Part shown: positions 10,694 through 21,785 of the stretch, piece after piece
How positions within the stretch are numbered: the first letter of the stretch is position 1
Layout: each line of letters begins with the position of its first letter
DNA from: Beroe forskalii
Taxonomy: Eukaryota > Ctenophora > Nuda > Beroida > Beroidae
Length of the DNA: 64,000 bases
Assembly: GCA_011033025.1 (NCBI GenBank)
Contig: WFMF01000181.1
Coordinates: forward strand, 124,001 to 188,000
Reading direction: 5' to 3'
Made by a program: the position numbers and the translations under genes
Notes under the pieces: generated by a model
Told to the model about the DNA's origin: nothing
Databases searched by the model: none
What the model saw: the letters and a program-made list of their open reading frames with translations, nothing else

Positions 10694-11119
10694 ATGAAAC
10701 AAAAAAGAACTAAATTATATAATCACCAAAATTATGTGAAAAGTAAGCAAAAGAAATCTAAGTACATTGATGCCAATGATAGTCGACCAGAGAACACTGC
10801 TCGGAGACGCTTTAGTAATAACATAGTAAACTTCCTCATTCTTGAGCCTAGACAAAACACACTTTTTTCGACTTCAAAAGAGCCTCAGGACAGGAGCTTC
10901 ACTTGCAGGAATACACAAAAAACAAGAAATATAAACAAACTAAAAAAGGGGGATTCACTCTGTTTGCCCAATAATGAGAAACATGACTCAGGACATTCTT
11001 TCCCATTACTTGTCCAAGAAATAAAGAAGAATGGGAGGAGAAGATTTGGTTGCTTCATCGCCTTAAAAAGAAGCAAACCGTATTTTTCGCTCAAGTTGAA
11101 CAGACAGATGACTGCTTGA
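10694..11119 (+). CDS. Hypothetical basic protein, 141 aa
   Basis: An ATG-to-TGA frame of 141 codons, rich in Lys, Arg and Asn, with a Cys/Arg-rich middle (SFTCRNTQKTRN) and a C-terminal RRRFGCFIALKRSKPYF. It has no recognised domain. The length exceeds what AT-rich non-coding DNA usually gives, but the opposite strand is also open for 81 codons, so coding is uncertain. Confidence 0.3.
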   Translation: MKQKRTKLYNHQNYVKSKQKKSKYIDANDSRPENTARRRFSNNIVNFLILEPRQNTLFSTSKEPQDRSFTCRNTQKTRNINKLKKGDSLCLPNNEKHDSGHSFPLLVQEIKKNGRRRFGCFIALKRSKPYFSLKLNRQMTA

Positions 11120-11462
11120 GTTGGGGCCATTGGGGTCTATTACCCAATTGGAGAATATAGTTAAGCGAACAATTTTCTGTATAGATATCTGTCCTCTACT
11201 ATATAGACTATGATACTTGAATACATATCAGCCAAACCGCGACCGTTGCCTCTCAGACTATGAGGGGCCATGTCGTATGGCACAGCGCCTCCGCGGAAGC
11301 GCATTTTACCTACCTACCTACCTACCGTCAGCTAGAATCAGCGCCGCTCGAATCAGCTCCGCGCCGTTAGAATCAGCTAAGCATTCTTTGAATTTGCAAT
11401 CTAATTATCTAATGTATATACTGAGAACATGATACTACATTGGACAGTTTTAAATATTATGC

Positions 11463-11506
11463 ATAAACTTACAACACAACAATTATTAAATTAACTAACT
11501 GAGGAT
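11463..11506 (+). repeat. 5' piece of the repeat that hosts the Penelope insertion
   Basis: AAACTTACAACACAACAATT followed by ATTAAATTAACTAACTGAG also occurs at about 60505-60545 (AAACTTACAACACAACACAT). The two halves of this repeat, here and after 13154, are separated by the Penelope element. Confidence 0.6.
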
Positions 11507-11519
11507 GCTTATGATTACA

Positions 11520-13153
11520 AAACCCTGTCCCATATCCTGAAGCCCCTGACACAGAACCACCTCCGCCTCAAGGACTCCCTCGACTTCCGATCCAGATTCC
11601 TCGCATCCCTCAACCCTTCCTACCCCTACCACTCCTCCCTCGACGTCCAGTCCCTCTACACCTCCTGTGACATGCGCCTAGCAATGAAGTCAGCCATCTC
11701 CTCCTTCGAGCAGAACCCCTCCCTCCTACCTTCCAACCTCTCCTCCTCTACCATCAGGACTCTCATCTCCTTCTGCCTTGACAACTCCTACCTCGAGTTC
11801 GACGGCTCCTTCTACTCATAGGATGTTGGTGGACCCATGGGCTCCCCCTCACGGTGCAGCTAGCAGAGATCCGGGTAGCAGAAGTCGAAGACCTCGCCCT
11901 CTCCACCTCTCCTGACCTCCCAACTCCTACTGCCACTTTGTTGACGACGGCCTTGGCTCCTTCAGGGACAGACAACACGCAGACTCCTTCCTCAACTTCA
12001 TCAACTCCCTGACGGACGACCTCACCTTCACCCTGGAACACCCCTCTCCCGACGGAACCATCCCTTCCTTGACGTCCTCATCCATCCCGACAAGTCCACA
12101 TCGGTCTACAGGAAACCCACCCACACCAACCTCTACACCCGCTACGACTCCTGCACAACGACTTCCTCCAAGGACAGTGTCATCAGATCCCTCACCAGAC
12201 GGGCCCACAACCTCTGTTCCCCTCAACACCTCGACGCGGAACTTCAGACAGTGCGACACACCCTCCTACAGAACGGATTCCTCCCTCCGCATCTCCTCCA
12301 TCATGACAGAGGTCTCCCAGAAGTTCAACAATCCCTCCACCCACCAATCTCTTGCTGCCTTCAACAGAGACATCAAACCACGACCCTCCTTGAAGACCTT
12401 CCTCCCCTTCCATCCCTCCCTCTCCAAACCCATCAAGAAGATCCTCAACGACCACGACATCGACGTCACCTTCTCCTCCAACACCTCCCTCCGGAACCTC
12501 CTCACCAAGACAAAGACTACTCCTCCCTCCTCCCAGACCCCCAACACCATCTACGAGATCAGCTGCCTCGACTGCCCCACCAAGTACAACGGACAGACCT
12601 ACCGCCCCCTCCTCGACAGAATGAAAGAACACGAGAGATGCTACAGACTGAATAACGCAGTTGACGACACTACAGACAGAGTGAAATCTGCTCCAGCTCA
12701 TCACTCCCTCACCACCGGACACAACATTGCCTGGAACGACATTCACATCCTCAAGTCCCTCCCCTCCCGCTCACACCTAGACCTGACAGAACAGGCTGCC
12801 ATAGCCACTAGGAAACCATCTATGAACAGAACAGACAGCGCTCCAAAGTGCAGCACCCTGTGGAACCCCATCCTCCCCAAAATCTCCTCAACCTTCAGAC
12901 CTACTGACTCAGGAATCCTCTTCCCTAACTACTGATACCACTTTTCTTGTTTATGTTTTTAGTGATATTGTATTTGATTATCCCGTCACCTGATCACTCA
13001 CACCCACCACCCATCCCCCACTCCCTGACACCACTCATTTCATTTATAAGCATCCTCTCACCTTCCATCTTCAGCTGACGACGATAATCACATGATTTTC
13101 GAAAGCTCCTGATTTAAAGTTTATCGTATCATTTAAACGTTTTAACTCTCTAA
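11520..13153 (+). mobile_element. Canonical Penelope-like element, 5'-truncated, broken
   Basis: Reverse-transcriptase motifs are readable in order: DVQSLYTSCD near 11640, GGPMGSP near 11830, a VDDGLG active-site block near 11940, and VYRKPTHTNLYTRY near 12100, all typical of PLE RTs. They are followed by a C-terminal GIY-YIG endonuclease at about 12545-12900 (YEISCLDCPTKYNGQTYRPL, then HSLTTGHNI). This RT-then-GIY-YIG order is that of classical Penelope/Neptune/Poseidon elements. The RT part is spread over several frames, so this copy is inactive. A 13-bp target duplication, GCTTATGATTACA, lies at 11507-11519 and 13154-13166. The copy lacks its 5' end. The C-rich coding strand (CCTCC, CTCCC) differs from the AT-rich surroundings. 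Confidence 0.9.
13075..13104 (+). ncRNA. Hammerhead-like hairpin at the Penelope 3' end
   Basis: CTGACGA is followed by a stem CGATAATCA / TGATTTTCG (8 of 9 pairs, 2-nt loop) and the trailing AAA, so the core reads CTGANGA...GAAA. Related copies lie at 42256-42285 (minus strand, CTGAGGA) and 44167-44196 (plus strand). PLEs are known to carry hammerhead ribozyme motifs. Stems I and III and the cleavage triplet are not obvious here, so the call is only motif-level. Confidence 0.4.
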
Positions 13154-13300
13154 GCTTATGATTACAGCACGGAGATCCTGAAGACGAATTTTGACTTATG
13201 TTTTCTTTAAGTCATGAGCGATGTAGTTTTGTGAAGAGTTTGTTGTGGAACCGTGTTGCTGTAAAGCAAAAAGGTTTATCTTTATCTTTATCTATCTTTA
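13154..13300 (+). repeat. 3' piece of the interrupted host repeat
   Basis: It resumes after the second GCTTATGATTACA copy with GCACGGAGATCCTGAAGACG and ends in a simple tail (TTTATCTTTATCTTTATCT) near 13270-13300, as SINE- or LINE-type insertions often do. Confidence 0.5.
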
Positions 13301-13619
13301 GTCATTTTCGAAACTATTAGTAGATAGTGTGGTGTTGTTGTCATAGGCTTGAATCAATGTTGGTTATTTTGACTTTTGCAAAATGAGCAGTCTTATTGAA
13401 TATGCATATCTTCTTTGTAGAACAAATACAGTCATCTTTGTAGTCTTACCATGCATAAAACTTTAAAATTTTTACCAAATTTGTCACTTGCTCTGTTTGT
13501 TGCACCTGTGTCTTCTACCTAAACCTACCAACCCACATTGGAACCATGCTATCGAAGTGGTTGTGGACTGTTCTACTGTTTCGCAACTGTTTGGCAACCG
13601 CTTCCCTAGTGTGGAACCA

Positions 13620-14040
13620 CACTAGACCAACGTGTCAGGGATAGACTTTTTGATCCTGGGATGCATTCCTTTATTTTTGTTCCTGAGACAGACTCATTGA
13701 TGGTTGAACCTGGGATGAGCTCCTCTTTCCTTTGGTGGGCTCCTTGATCCTGAATAAATTCTTTGATCCTTGGGTACACCCCTTGATTGCCAGAGAGAGA
13801 GAGAGTCCTTGATCCTGTGATACATATGTGTGATCTTGAGGCATATCCCTTGAGCCTGACACACATTGTTTGATCTTCCATGATTAGGGGACCTACTCCT
13901 TGATCATTGGAACATTCTTTGATCCAGGTAAACACTCCTTGATCCTGGGGCAGATTTCTGGATCCTGATACACACTCCTTGATCCTGGGAAACATTCCTT
14001 ATTCCAGGAGCACACTCCTTGATCTTGGTTCATAATGCAG
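13620..14040 (-). repeat. Degenerate minisatellite (CTCCTTGATCCTGG)n
   Basis: Words of the type ACTCCTTGATCCTGGGA recur about 17 times with spacing of 20-30 bp and many changes. Reverse-strand frames through it (GSRNLPQDQGV-like) come from the repeat. Region 13301-13619 before it shows nothing definite except CAAATACAGTCATCTTTGTA at 13423, which is shared with the 487-bp satellite. Confidence 0.65.
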
Positions 14041-14715
14041 GAGTTTGGGCCACTGCCTACAGTCTCAACATTTCACAAGTTGAATGTGAATTCTATAATA
14101 TCAATGTCAAAATGACTAAAGACTAAAAAACTTCACTTGTGAGGAGTCAGCTCTGCTCAGTGAAGATAAAAAGCACTAATTCTCAGATTGTACTGCAGAT
14201 ATATGTTACCAATAAAAGTTTGATGGTAACTTTCTATTGTAGAGAAGATGATTCTATGATTCGAAGTTCCAGATTGAAATAATTATTAAAATCCTAACCC
14301 AAGGACCAAGCCCAGTCTCAACCTTAGCCCAAATGCTAACCCAATTGCCATACAAAATTCAAACCCTCCCCTCATCTGATTTGCACTCCCAAAAATTGTA
14401 TCAGAGTCTGCTTGATTTCACTATGAAGAGTTGACAGTATAATCCTCTATAACTGGCAGACCATGATGGATGATATGCCAATCTTTGATGGATCCAAGCA
14501 GAGTTCAGATTTGCTTGGAACTCTGCCATGGATTTTTGAAATCCACAGGGAAAATTTGCTGACAAAGTTCAGTAAGATCTTAGTAGACTTTATTTGTTGT
14601 GTGCTGTTATGCCCATTTCATTGCCATAACAGAAAATCACCAGAGAATCAACTCATATTAATAACAACTTCCCTATATTTTACTGAATTTAATTATATTA
14701 TCAGTTTTTTTTCAG
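14041..14715. other. Upstream of the WD40 exon, no gene seen
   Basis: AT-rich. Near 14290-14350 CCTAACCCAAG, CTTAGCCC and GCTAACCCAA resemble degenerate telomere-like words. A frame starting MMDDMPIFDGSKQ at 14463 has no recognisable family and probably is not coding. The end supplies the TTTTTTTTCAG acceptor of the next exon. Confidence 0.35.
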
Positions 14716-15586
14716 AATGTCATCAGCAACTCATGACTCTATCCGGCGGAGGAAAAATTCAGGTACAAATAATCTGAATGTTCCAAGCTACAAAATTGAT
14801 GGCAAATTGAAGGTTATGAGCAGTGCAGAGGCCAACTCACCAATCCTATGTACTAAATATAGCTTTGATGGGAAGTATATAGCCTTTGGTTGCTCTAATG
14901 GTGATATAAAGATTTTTTATACACAGTCTTATAATCATGTGTATACACTTACACCAGATGATAATAAGAAACTGCCTGTCACATGTATCAGATTCATACC
15001 TAGTGAAAATCAGGATTTGTACTCTCTTGCTGCAACATATTCATCAGGATATGTAAGGTTCTGGTTCATAACCTCTAAACAGCTTGGTCGAGAAGTTAAA
15101 GAAGATGTTGAGATGTTTTGCTGTGATTTCAATTGTGATTATTCAAAACTTGCTATTGGAGGTGATGACTATAAAATCCGAGTTTTTGATGTTGAAACTA
15201 TGAATTGCAGAGGTCTCTTGAGTAGAGGTGAAAGTTTTGAGAAAATGGATGGCCATGCTAGTAAAGTGTTTGCTGTGAAATACCACCCAAATAATGAGAA
15301 TATCCTTCTATCTGCTGGTTGGGATAATACCATCCAAATTTGGGATGATCGTGAGGGACATGCTGTTCGAAGAATCTTTGGAGCTCATGTGTGTGGAGAT
15401 GCTCTTGATATGGATCCAATTTATTACCATGTGTTAACTGGAAGCTGGCGACGAGATGATAGTCTTCAAGTATGGGATTTCGATTCTGGAAGACTTATCA
15501 AGAATGTTCCTATACAAAATAGCAATTCAACTGAAAAGCAAGTTTGCCATTTATACTGTGCTAAGTGGGCAGGGAACTTCGAGCAT
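14716..15586 (+). CDS. WD40-repeat protein, 5' coding exon (partial)
   Basis: A strong acceptor (ttttttttcag) precedes the ATG at 14717 by one base, implying a spliced 5' UTR. The exon encodes about 290 residues with WD40 repeats: ILCTKYSFDGKYIAFGCSNG with IKIFYT, TCIRFIP..YVRFWFI, DFNCDYSKLAIGGDDYKIRV, VKYHPNNENILLSAGWDNTI with QIWDDREGH, and SLQVWDFDSG. At least five blades are visible, so two or more remain in later exons. The frame leaves coding at about EHG, where a gtttgt donor is likely. WD40 propellers are scaffolds for protein complexes; the partner is unknown. No continuation exon was recognised in the next kilobases. Confidence 0.85.
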
Positions 15587-16059
15587 GGTTTGTATATAAC
15601 GTGCTTCTACTTTCTAGATATTTAAGTCAATATTTAAGTCAATAAGGGGAGTCACGAGCCTCCTGATAGCTTCATGGAGTCATGTCTTCCTTTTCAGCAT
15701 GCTTTCTATGATAAGCTACTACTACAGGCAACTTCATGTTTGCCACTTCAATCAATAGGGCATGAAACATTCCATCAGGCTAACTAAAACCCTACCTAAA
15801 GTTGATGCCCCAGGAAGCGTTGAAATAGCGAGGATGAGGATAAGCGTTATCTTATCCATCTCCATAAACACAAAACACAATCTTCAGCTATGTTGCATTC
15901 ACATGGTACTGCTGATAACAAAAGTATTGTAAATACATGATAGACACGCGCCTACCGGTTCTATTTGGGGATACCTCCCGTGGGCGCAACCCGAAGGCAC
16001 ATGCTCAGTATTCACGACAATACGTCATAGTATTGTATCAATTTTAACATGTTTTCAAG
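15587..16059. other. Intergenic or intronic, nothing recognised
   Basis: No exon, terminal repeat or tandem repeat seen. A short GC-rich patch (ACACGCGCCTACCGG) lies near 15945. Confidence 0.4.
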
Positions 16060-19000
16060 TCTCACACACTTACATTTCGGTGCGCTCTATGAATCTTACA
16101 ACGACAAGGGTTTGTTCTGCGAGCCACTGCTCCTCCTACGCAAGTTTATCCTGATCATGACGACCCAGGTGACCTACCTGTCTCCTGCCTACAGTGCCGG
16201 AGGAAACTGTGCATTGAGTCTGGCATGGCTACTCTTCATCCTAATCCGACAGCCATACATGTGAGTATACACTTTGTCACCTTATACATTTTACATGTGG
16301 ATTGTGGCTATGCACCTTTTTATGCACTTCACATCTGACTATGCACCTTCTTATACAATTTATACATCCCTGTGTTGACATAAATGCCTGTTTTGATATT
16401 ACACACTAATATTGTAAATTATGTACATTACTCGGGGAATATAATGCTCGCTCACTGATATGAGTATTTGTGAAAGGCTTATTTCAATCTTCACGCATTC
16501 TCAGTGAGAAATGCATTTATGTATTGTTACGATAACTATCTTATGTTGTAAGAAAGCTCTCAACATACATTATTGAGTTATTGATGCGAGTAAACTCATT
16601 CATATGCTGTTATAACGTATGAGTATTAAGTTGCGGAATGTGGTGGACCCCCTGGTGGATCCCTTCACACAATTCAGATAGGGATATATCATACACTGCG
16701 CAGTAAACACACACTCTACATTTTGAGAGCAGTGGCAACCGTACTCCAAGTACCCAGGTGGCAGTGGGCCAATGACCACTCACATATCTCAACGAACCCC
16801 AAATTATCAGATCTATGTACAATACCTTCAGATACCATGTTAATCGAGGAACCTGAATGTGGTCTCAGTTATGCTGTGAATTACTAGAAGAGTTTATCGG
16901 TCGAGGAACAGTGCATTACCGGTTCTTATCGCACGAAACCTAGTCTATGAGTACCTAGTCTATTTAAGAAGAGCCGAAAATGTCAGCTCTTGAAGAAGTA
17001 TCAGCTCTTAAAGAAAAGAAAATCTGCTACTCTAAAAGTCTAAAGGAAGAAAAGCGCAGAGTTCCAACTGCTGACAACTAGACCAGCTCTCAATTTCAAT
17101 GAGTTTTTTTTGAAGAACACTGAGTGTGTATTCAAACCCCTTTCTCAACCCTTTTTAAATAAAAAAGCGATTGGGGAGGAAAAATTATAAGAACTTATAA
17201 TCAAGACGAGGTTGTGAATGAGACTGGGACAGAACTACATTTATCCGACAAATCCGACTATTTTAAGGAGGAAAAGCAACGAAGAAGCAAAGATATTGAG
17301 TTTATGCAAATTTTATTCTCACTTATAGCCTACTGATTAGAATACGATAAAGATTCGTGGTTCATTTGCATGAAACCCTCTATGTCTACCGGACGATTCT
17401 GAGTGTAAGCTGAGGCAAATGATTCCTTTCTTTTCTCATTTTTATTCTCTATCAGACAATACTGAAATGGTTTAATCCATGCCATTGCATTTGTCAAGGA
17501 CTCAAAGAGCTGGGGATGAATAGTTATTGATTTATGACGTTTTAAATTCCTTTAACGCCCTTATTTGAATATATTATGATAATGAGTAGATATAACCTCA
17601 AATCGGTGCACCCTAACGCAGCTTCAATGAACCGTTAGCGAGCTAATGATTGGGTATTAAAGAACCTCGTACCCTAATATTAATTCAAATCTGTGGATGC
17701 GATGCTGTGTCTTTGAATTCAGCGGGGCAAAGAATTAGAATTTGCTCTATTCTTATATATATATTCTTATATTGTGATGATTAAACATAGACCATCTGGT
17801 CATTGAGCAGCTACCCTGGAACAGGGCAATGTGGATCTAGCCCCACCGCTTCATAAATTACTAATTTATTTAAAGGGGCATGATAAGAATGTATCACCAG
17901 GTCGTACGTACAAGACCATGTCTTCCTTTCACCGCCGGTCCATTGATTGGTGTGATGGGCAATGTGGCAAGAATAGTAAAAATAGAGTGGCAAAACGCTA
18001 CGAGAATATGGACCTAAGTGTACCAAATCATGGGGTTTGGTACAAGTCCATATTGCTGGAAAACTACTTATTACATTTTAATTAAACTTTCCAGTTATGC
18101 CGAAATTAATGATCTAAAGAACGTGAAAACGACCGAAAATCAATAAGGGAGTAAGGGGTCTATAATAGGGTGCCTAATAATAAGTGGACTGGGCTCTTGC
18201 TTTTTTGCTTGAAAATTAACGTTTCTGAATTACAATCGTCAACCCCTCTGATTACATTTTCGCCGTTTAACTGAATCACTAACAGTTTCCACATCCTCAG
18301 TTCCTCATCTGAATGAGGGAGACTGGTCTCCTAAACATCACTAACAGTTTCCACATCCTCAGCTCCTCATCTGACCGAGGGAGACTGGTCTCGTTCCTCA
18401 ACAATTGGTGCAACTTGTTCGAGATCACGGCCACAGTCCTCGTTGCTATCATCCAGATATACGGACTCATCGACGGTGTCAGCCCGGATCTTCTGACAGT
18501 GAGTATCGCTTTACCTTCCAGTTATTGACAACTTGGGATCAGAAGCCATAGGAATGAATGGAATTTCGGATTGTTTTTTTTTTCGATGTAATATTAGACT
18601 TACCATCGATCTTGCTCGGGGATGTGACGACCTCCCGTCTTTTATTTTGAAGGTTTTACTTCTAGTATTCCAACAGCTATAACAGCCAATGACAGGAATC
18701 GACAAGGTGTCATTCAACCTAGTGTTCAGTTCCCAACTTTCCGATTAGCATTTTGTTGTCAATTATTCCGTGAGAACCAAAAACTTATAGTTTCATTATC
18801 ATATTTGGTTATGCTAATGTATTGATTATCTTCAGGACACTGATGGACTCACTTACACGATGCTGGTTCTCAATGCTATTCTTGTTATCATGTGGCTTAT
18901 CATGTTCATCACTGTCCTTATTCGCGTTGGTCGCTCTGGGATGAAGGTAAGCCTTACAGTTCTGAGAATTAGAAGTAGTTCACGTGGTAATACTGACTGT

Positions 19001-20226
19001 TCTTGTATATCTATGCACGGAACTTAGATACCCTTTATCTCTCCTCCTATACAGGGTGTTTAATAAATAGTGTGACTATTTTGAAACTGTACTGGAAATT
19101 CGATGAAAGATTTAGCATTGATTTATAATCTTTTTGTTATGCCAATATGTTTGGAATTTATGCCCAAAAAGTTTCCAGATGATTGCAATTGTATATTTTT
19201 CACAAATTGACCTTCTTGCTAGGGCATGGTTTCAGAAACTGAAAATTTCCAAATTTGATGCATGCTAAGAGATTCGCTATTTTTCATATCTTTTAAACAC
19301 TCTACTTAATCTTGTTGGTCTAACTGAGGCTGTATGGTGTCTAAACTATCAAAAATACACATCTAAAGGTTTAAGGTCATACTGTGACCAACTTCATGAT
19401 TAAAAATTTTGATCCGCTGCTGCAGTATCGAAGTGCCGCACTGACTAGCCACAAACAAAATCACACTTCATACGTTTCTAAAGGCATGTTCTACTAAAAT
19501 TGAGGATGCTAAAGGACAGTTTGCGAGTTCGAAGTGTAGAATTGTCCATACCATGAAGTATCAGTTTTGTATAGGTGAATCAGTAACTATAAAAACCTTT
19601 GTGGGTCGGGACTCAGGTCCAGCCTATTCTGTTAACAGACTTTATTGGTTACGACACTTTGCAACTAACTAGGCAGATCAATATTTTTCATCGTGAAGTT
19701 GGACACAGTATGTCCTTAAACCTTTAGATGTGTATTTTTGATAGTTTAGACACCACACAGCCTCAGTTGGACTAACAAAACTTCTTACAGTGTTTAAAAG
19801 GTATGCAAAACCGCGAATCTCCTACCATGCATCAAATTTGGAAATTTCCAGTTTCTGAAACCGTGCCCTAGCAAGAGGGTTAATTTATGAAAAATATACA
19901 ATTGCAATCATCTGGAAACTTTTTGGGCATAAATTCCAAACATATTGGCATAACAAAAAGATTATAAATCAGTGCTAAATCTTTCATCGAATTTCCAGTA
20001 CAGTTTCAAAATAGTCACACTATTTATGAAACACCCTGTATATCCTTATCAAATATGGTTTCTTCACCTCCCCATACCTCAGGACCGAGTCCAGCTGAGT
20101 ACAGCACAACGAGAAAGGACCATGCCGATGATGGTTGTATCTAACCCTGCTGCTTCCTCGCGTGTCTCTCCCGAGAACTCTGCAGAGGAGCCGGAAACCT
20201 CCGAAGTGAAAGAGCAGAACGCGTGA
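16060..20226 (+). CDS. Multi-pass membrane protein, C-terminal four exons
   Basis: Exons 16060-16260, 18363-18498, 18836-18946 and 20083-20226 keep phase and all use GT-AG sites (gtgagt, gtgagt, gtaagc). The spliced product reads GALYESYNDKGLFCEPLLLL, then LAWLLFILIRQPY, NLFEITATVLVAIIQIYGLI, MLVLNAILVIMWLIMFITVL, and a hydrophilic tail ending EPETSEVKEQNA. That is four hydrophobic segments and a cytoplasmic-type tail rich in Ser, Glu and Pro. The LY-x-Y...EPLLLLRK...QPY pattern resembles the C-terminal membrane block of large TRP-like or ephrin-receptor-like-repeat surface proteins; this is a resemblance, not a proven assignment. Upstream exons were not found. The acceptor of the second exon lies in a tandem duplication, and the last intron holds a TIR element. 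Confidence 0.65.
18009..18175 (+). mobile_element. Fragment related to the TIR element at 21.8 kb
   Basis: GGACCTAAGTGTACCAAATC, GGTTTGGTACAAGT and ACTTTCCAGTTATG followed by GGGGTCTATAATAG match the left arm of the element at 21786-22512. It lies in the first visible intron of the membrane-protein gene. Confidence 0.6.
18277..18401 (+). repeat. 63-bp tandem duplication spanning a 3' splice site
   Basis: CACTAACAGTTTCCACATCC TCAG and GAGGGAGACTGGTCTC occur twice in a row (starting near 18277 and 18340). Each copy carries the acceptor ACATCCTCAG. Only the second keeps the reading frame from the previous exon (phase at|c TCC TCA TCT GAC); the first leads out of frame. Confidence 0.75.
19052..20038. 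mobile_element. 987-bp TIR element with about 350-bp inverted repeats
   Basis: CAGGGTGTTTAATAAATAGT at 19052 is matched in reverse complement by the right end at 20038 (CAGGGTGTTTCATAAATAGT). The arms stay alike for about 350 bp, to ACTGTGACCAACTTCATGAT near 19400 and its partner near 19690. Flanking TA dinucleotides at 19050-19051 and 20039-20040 fit a TA target duplication as in Tc1/mariner-type elements. No transposase frame exists, so it is non-autonomous. It fills most of the 1136-bp last intron of the membrane-protein gene. Confidence 0.85.
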
Positions 20227-21096
20227 AGGAGCTGGGGAGCACAATCCGTGCAGAAGAGACATTATGATCTAACAAACTATCGACATGCATCAATACAGTG
20301 ATACAATTTTGAGCGCAATCATGACTAAAAAATTTTGAGCACAATCATATATTTCGATTTTGAGAGAAAAGTATATATGATATTATCTACCTTATCTACA
20401 GCGTGAAAAGTGAAATTAGTGTCCATGATTTTCTAGGGTAAAGACTTCATCTCTTTGAACACATTAATAATAAAAGTTCTTATACCTACGTCTTTTTCAT
20501 GCTTCAGGAAATTATACTTCTTTTTCATGCTTATTAACTGCGATATGGAAATTAACCATAAATTAACGAAAAATATTGAATAATGTTAAATTCAATCGCG
20601 GAAGAAAATGTGACAAATCGAGACAAAAAATTCCGAATTTTTGTTGAAAATTTGTAGTTGCACGATCAAGCGTGAAGGTTCGTTATTAAGTCCGTGATAA
20701 CTGTCCAGCAATGAGCTGATCAATCAATATCTGAATCTTTCATCCCTGATTCAGAATTAGATTAAATAAGTAAATAGGCTGCTCACTGCTTAGTTGAAGT
20801 TCTTAACAAAAGCTCAAAAGTTTTAGATTCTAGTTATGTGTTTTTTATATTACCACTTAATTATATTGTCTCTTACTTGCAAAGATTTTCCAGACCTTTC
20901 GTGTTAGAGGAATGAATATAAAAGTGAATGCAAAATGAATACAATATTTGATATTTTCGGAGCCGAAAATAGTGATGATTTATTTAGAATATCCTGTAAC
21001 TAGGAAACTGGGAATTGGGATGACGCTTGGTTTCTACTTCTACCAGATGTTTTCAGTCTGTGCCCCCTTTTTGCAGGCGTGATCTGGGTCATTTGA
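20227..21096. other. 3' flank of the membrane-protein gene
   Basis: AT-rich. AATAAAA at about 20470 could serve as a polyadenylation signal for the gene ending at 20226. Nothing else recognised. Confidence 0.35.
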
Positions 21097-21213
21097 GCGA
21101 ATTAATGCGGGAGACTCCCGGAAGTACTGCGGGAGTACTCCGGGAGTCCCCTGGAGTACTCCCGGAGGACTCTCGGAGGACTCCCGGGAGTCTCCCGCAG
21201 TAATTCGCTTGTA
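21097..21213. mobile_element. GC-rich fold-back of GGGAGTACTCCC words
   Basis: GCGAATTAATGCGGGAGACT and its right-hand partner (AGTCTCCCGCAGTAATTCGC) are inverted. The interior consists of repeated self-complementary words such as GGGAGTACTCCC and CCCGGGAG. No coding. Confidence 0.7.
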
Positions 21214-21587
21214 TGACCGTAATCTGATCGTGGAGAATCAGGACGGGTGATATGTAACTTCAGACAATAGTTTTCAAATCAGTTAACGACGTTTCTTCAC
21301 GTAATTTTAATTGTATATACCAATATCCTACGTATCTTACTATGTATTATAAAATTATCGTACTATGTAGCTTGAGTTATGTTACTGTTGTTAAGTTTAT
21401 AGTGAGTTTCAAGTGTATTTATTAATTTCAGCAAATACAGATTATTTTAACATCTTCTCATATAGTGTATTCAATACTCATGTATATAGAAACAATCAAT
21501 CGATTATATAGTTTTAAATTCTCGATGAAGGGGTTGTTTTAATTTTTCTGGGCCTTGGCATCAGCTGGTAATGAGGTATAATCTTTA

Positions 21588-21722
21588 GTAGGGTGCGCCG
21601 CACATTTTTGATGAAAGTGCGCCAAACTGTCTCACGGAATTGCGCCGCAATGTCTCATTGAAATTCACTGCACCGTCTAATACTCTCTTGGAAATACACC
21701 GCCCTTTGTGCGCACTAATAAA
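21588..21722 (+). repeat. Degenerate array related to the 28-bp minisatellite
   Basis: GTGCGCCGCAC, AGTGCGCCAAACTGTCTCA and TTGCGCCGCAATGTCTCATT are diverged versions of the unit at 23219-23570 (GTGCGCCGCACTGTCTCATG). Confidence 0.55.
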
Positions 21723-21785
21723 GTTGAAAGACAGAAGTCTGCCTTGGAAGAAAATCGGTTGCGTCAAAATTTTCCACGAGAGAGG

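Noticed and set aside
12192-12746. Long minus-strand Gly/Val-rich frames opposite the Penelope endonuclease
   Set aside because: They are shadows of the C-rich coding strand of the Penelope element.
13606-13995. 129-aa minus-strand frame with GSRNLPQDQGV-like repeats
   Set aside because: Product of a degenerate minisatellite, not a gene.
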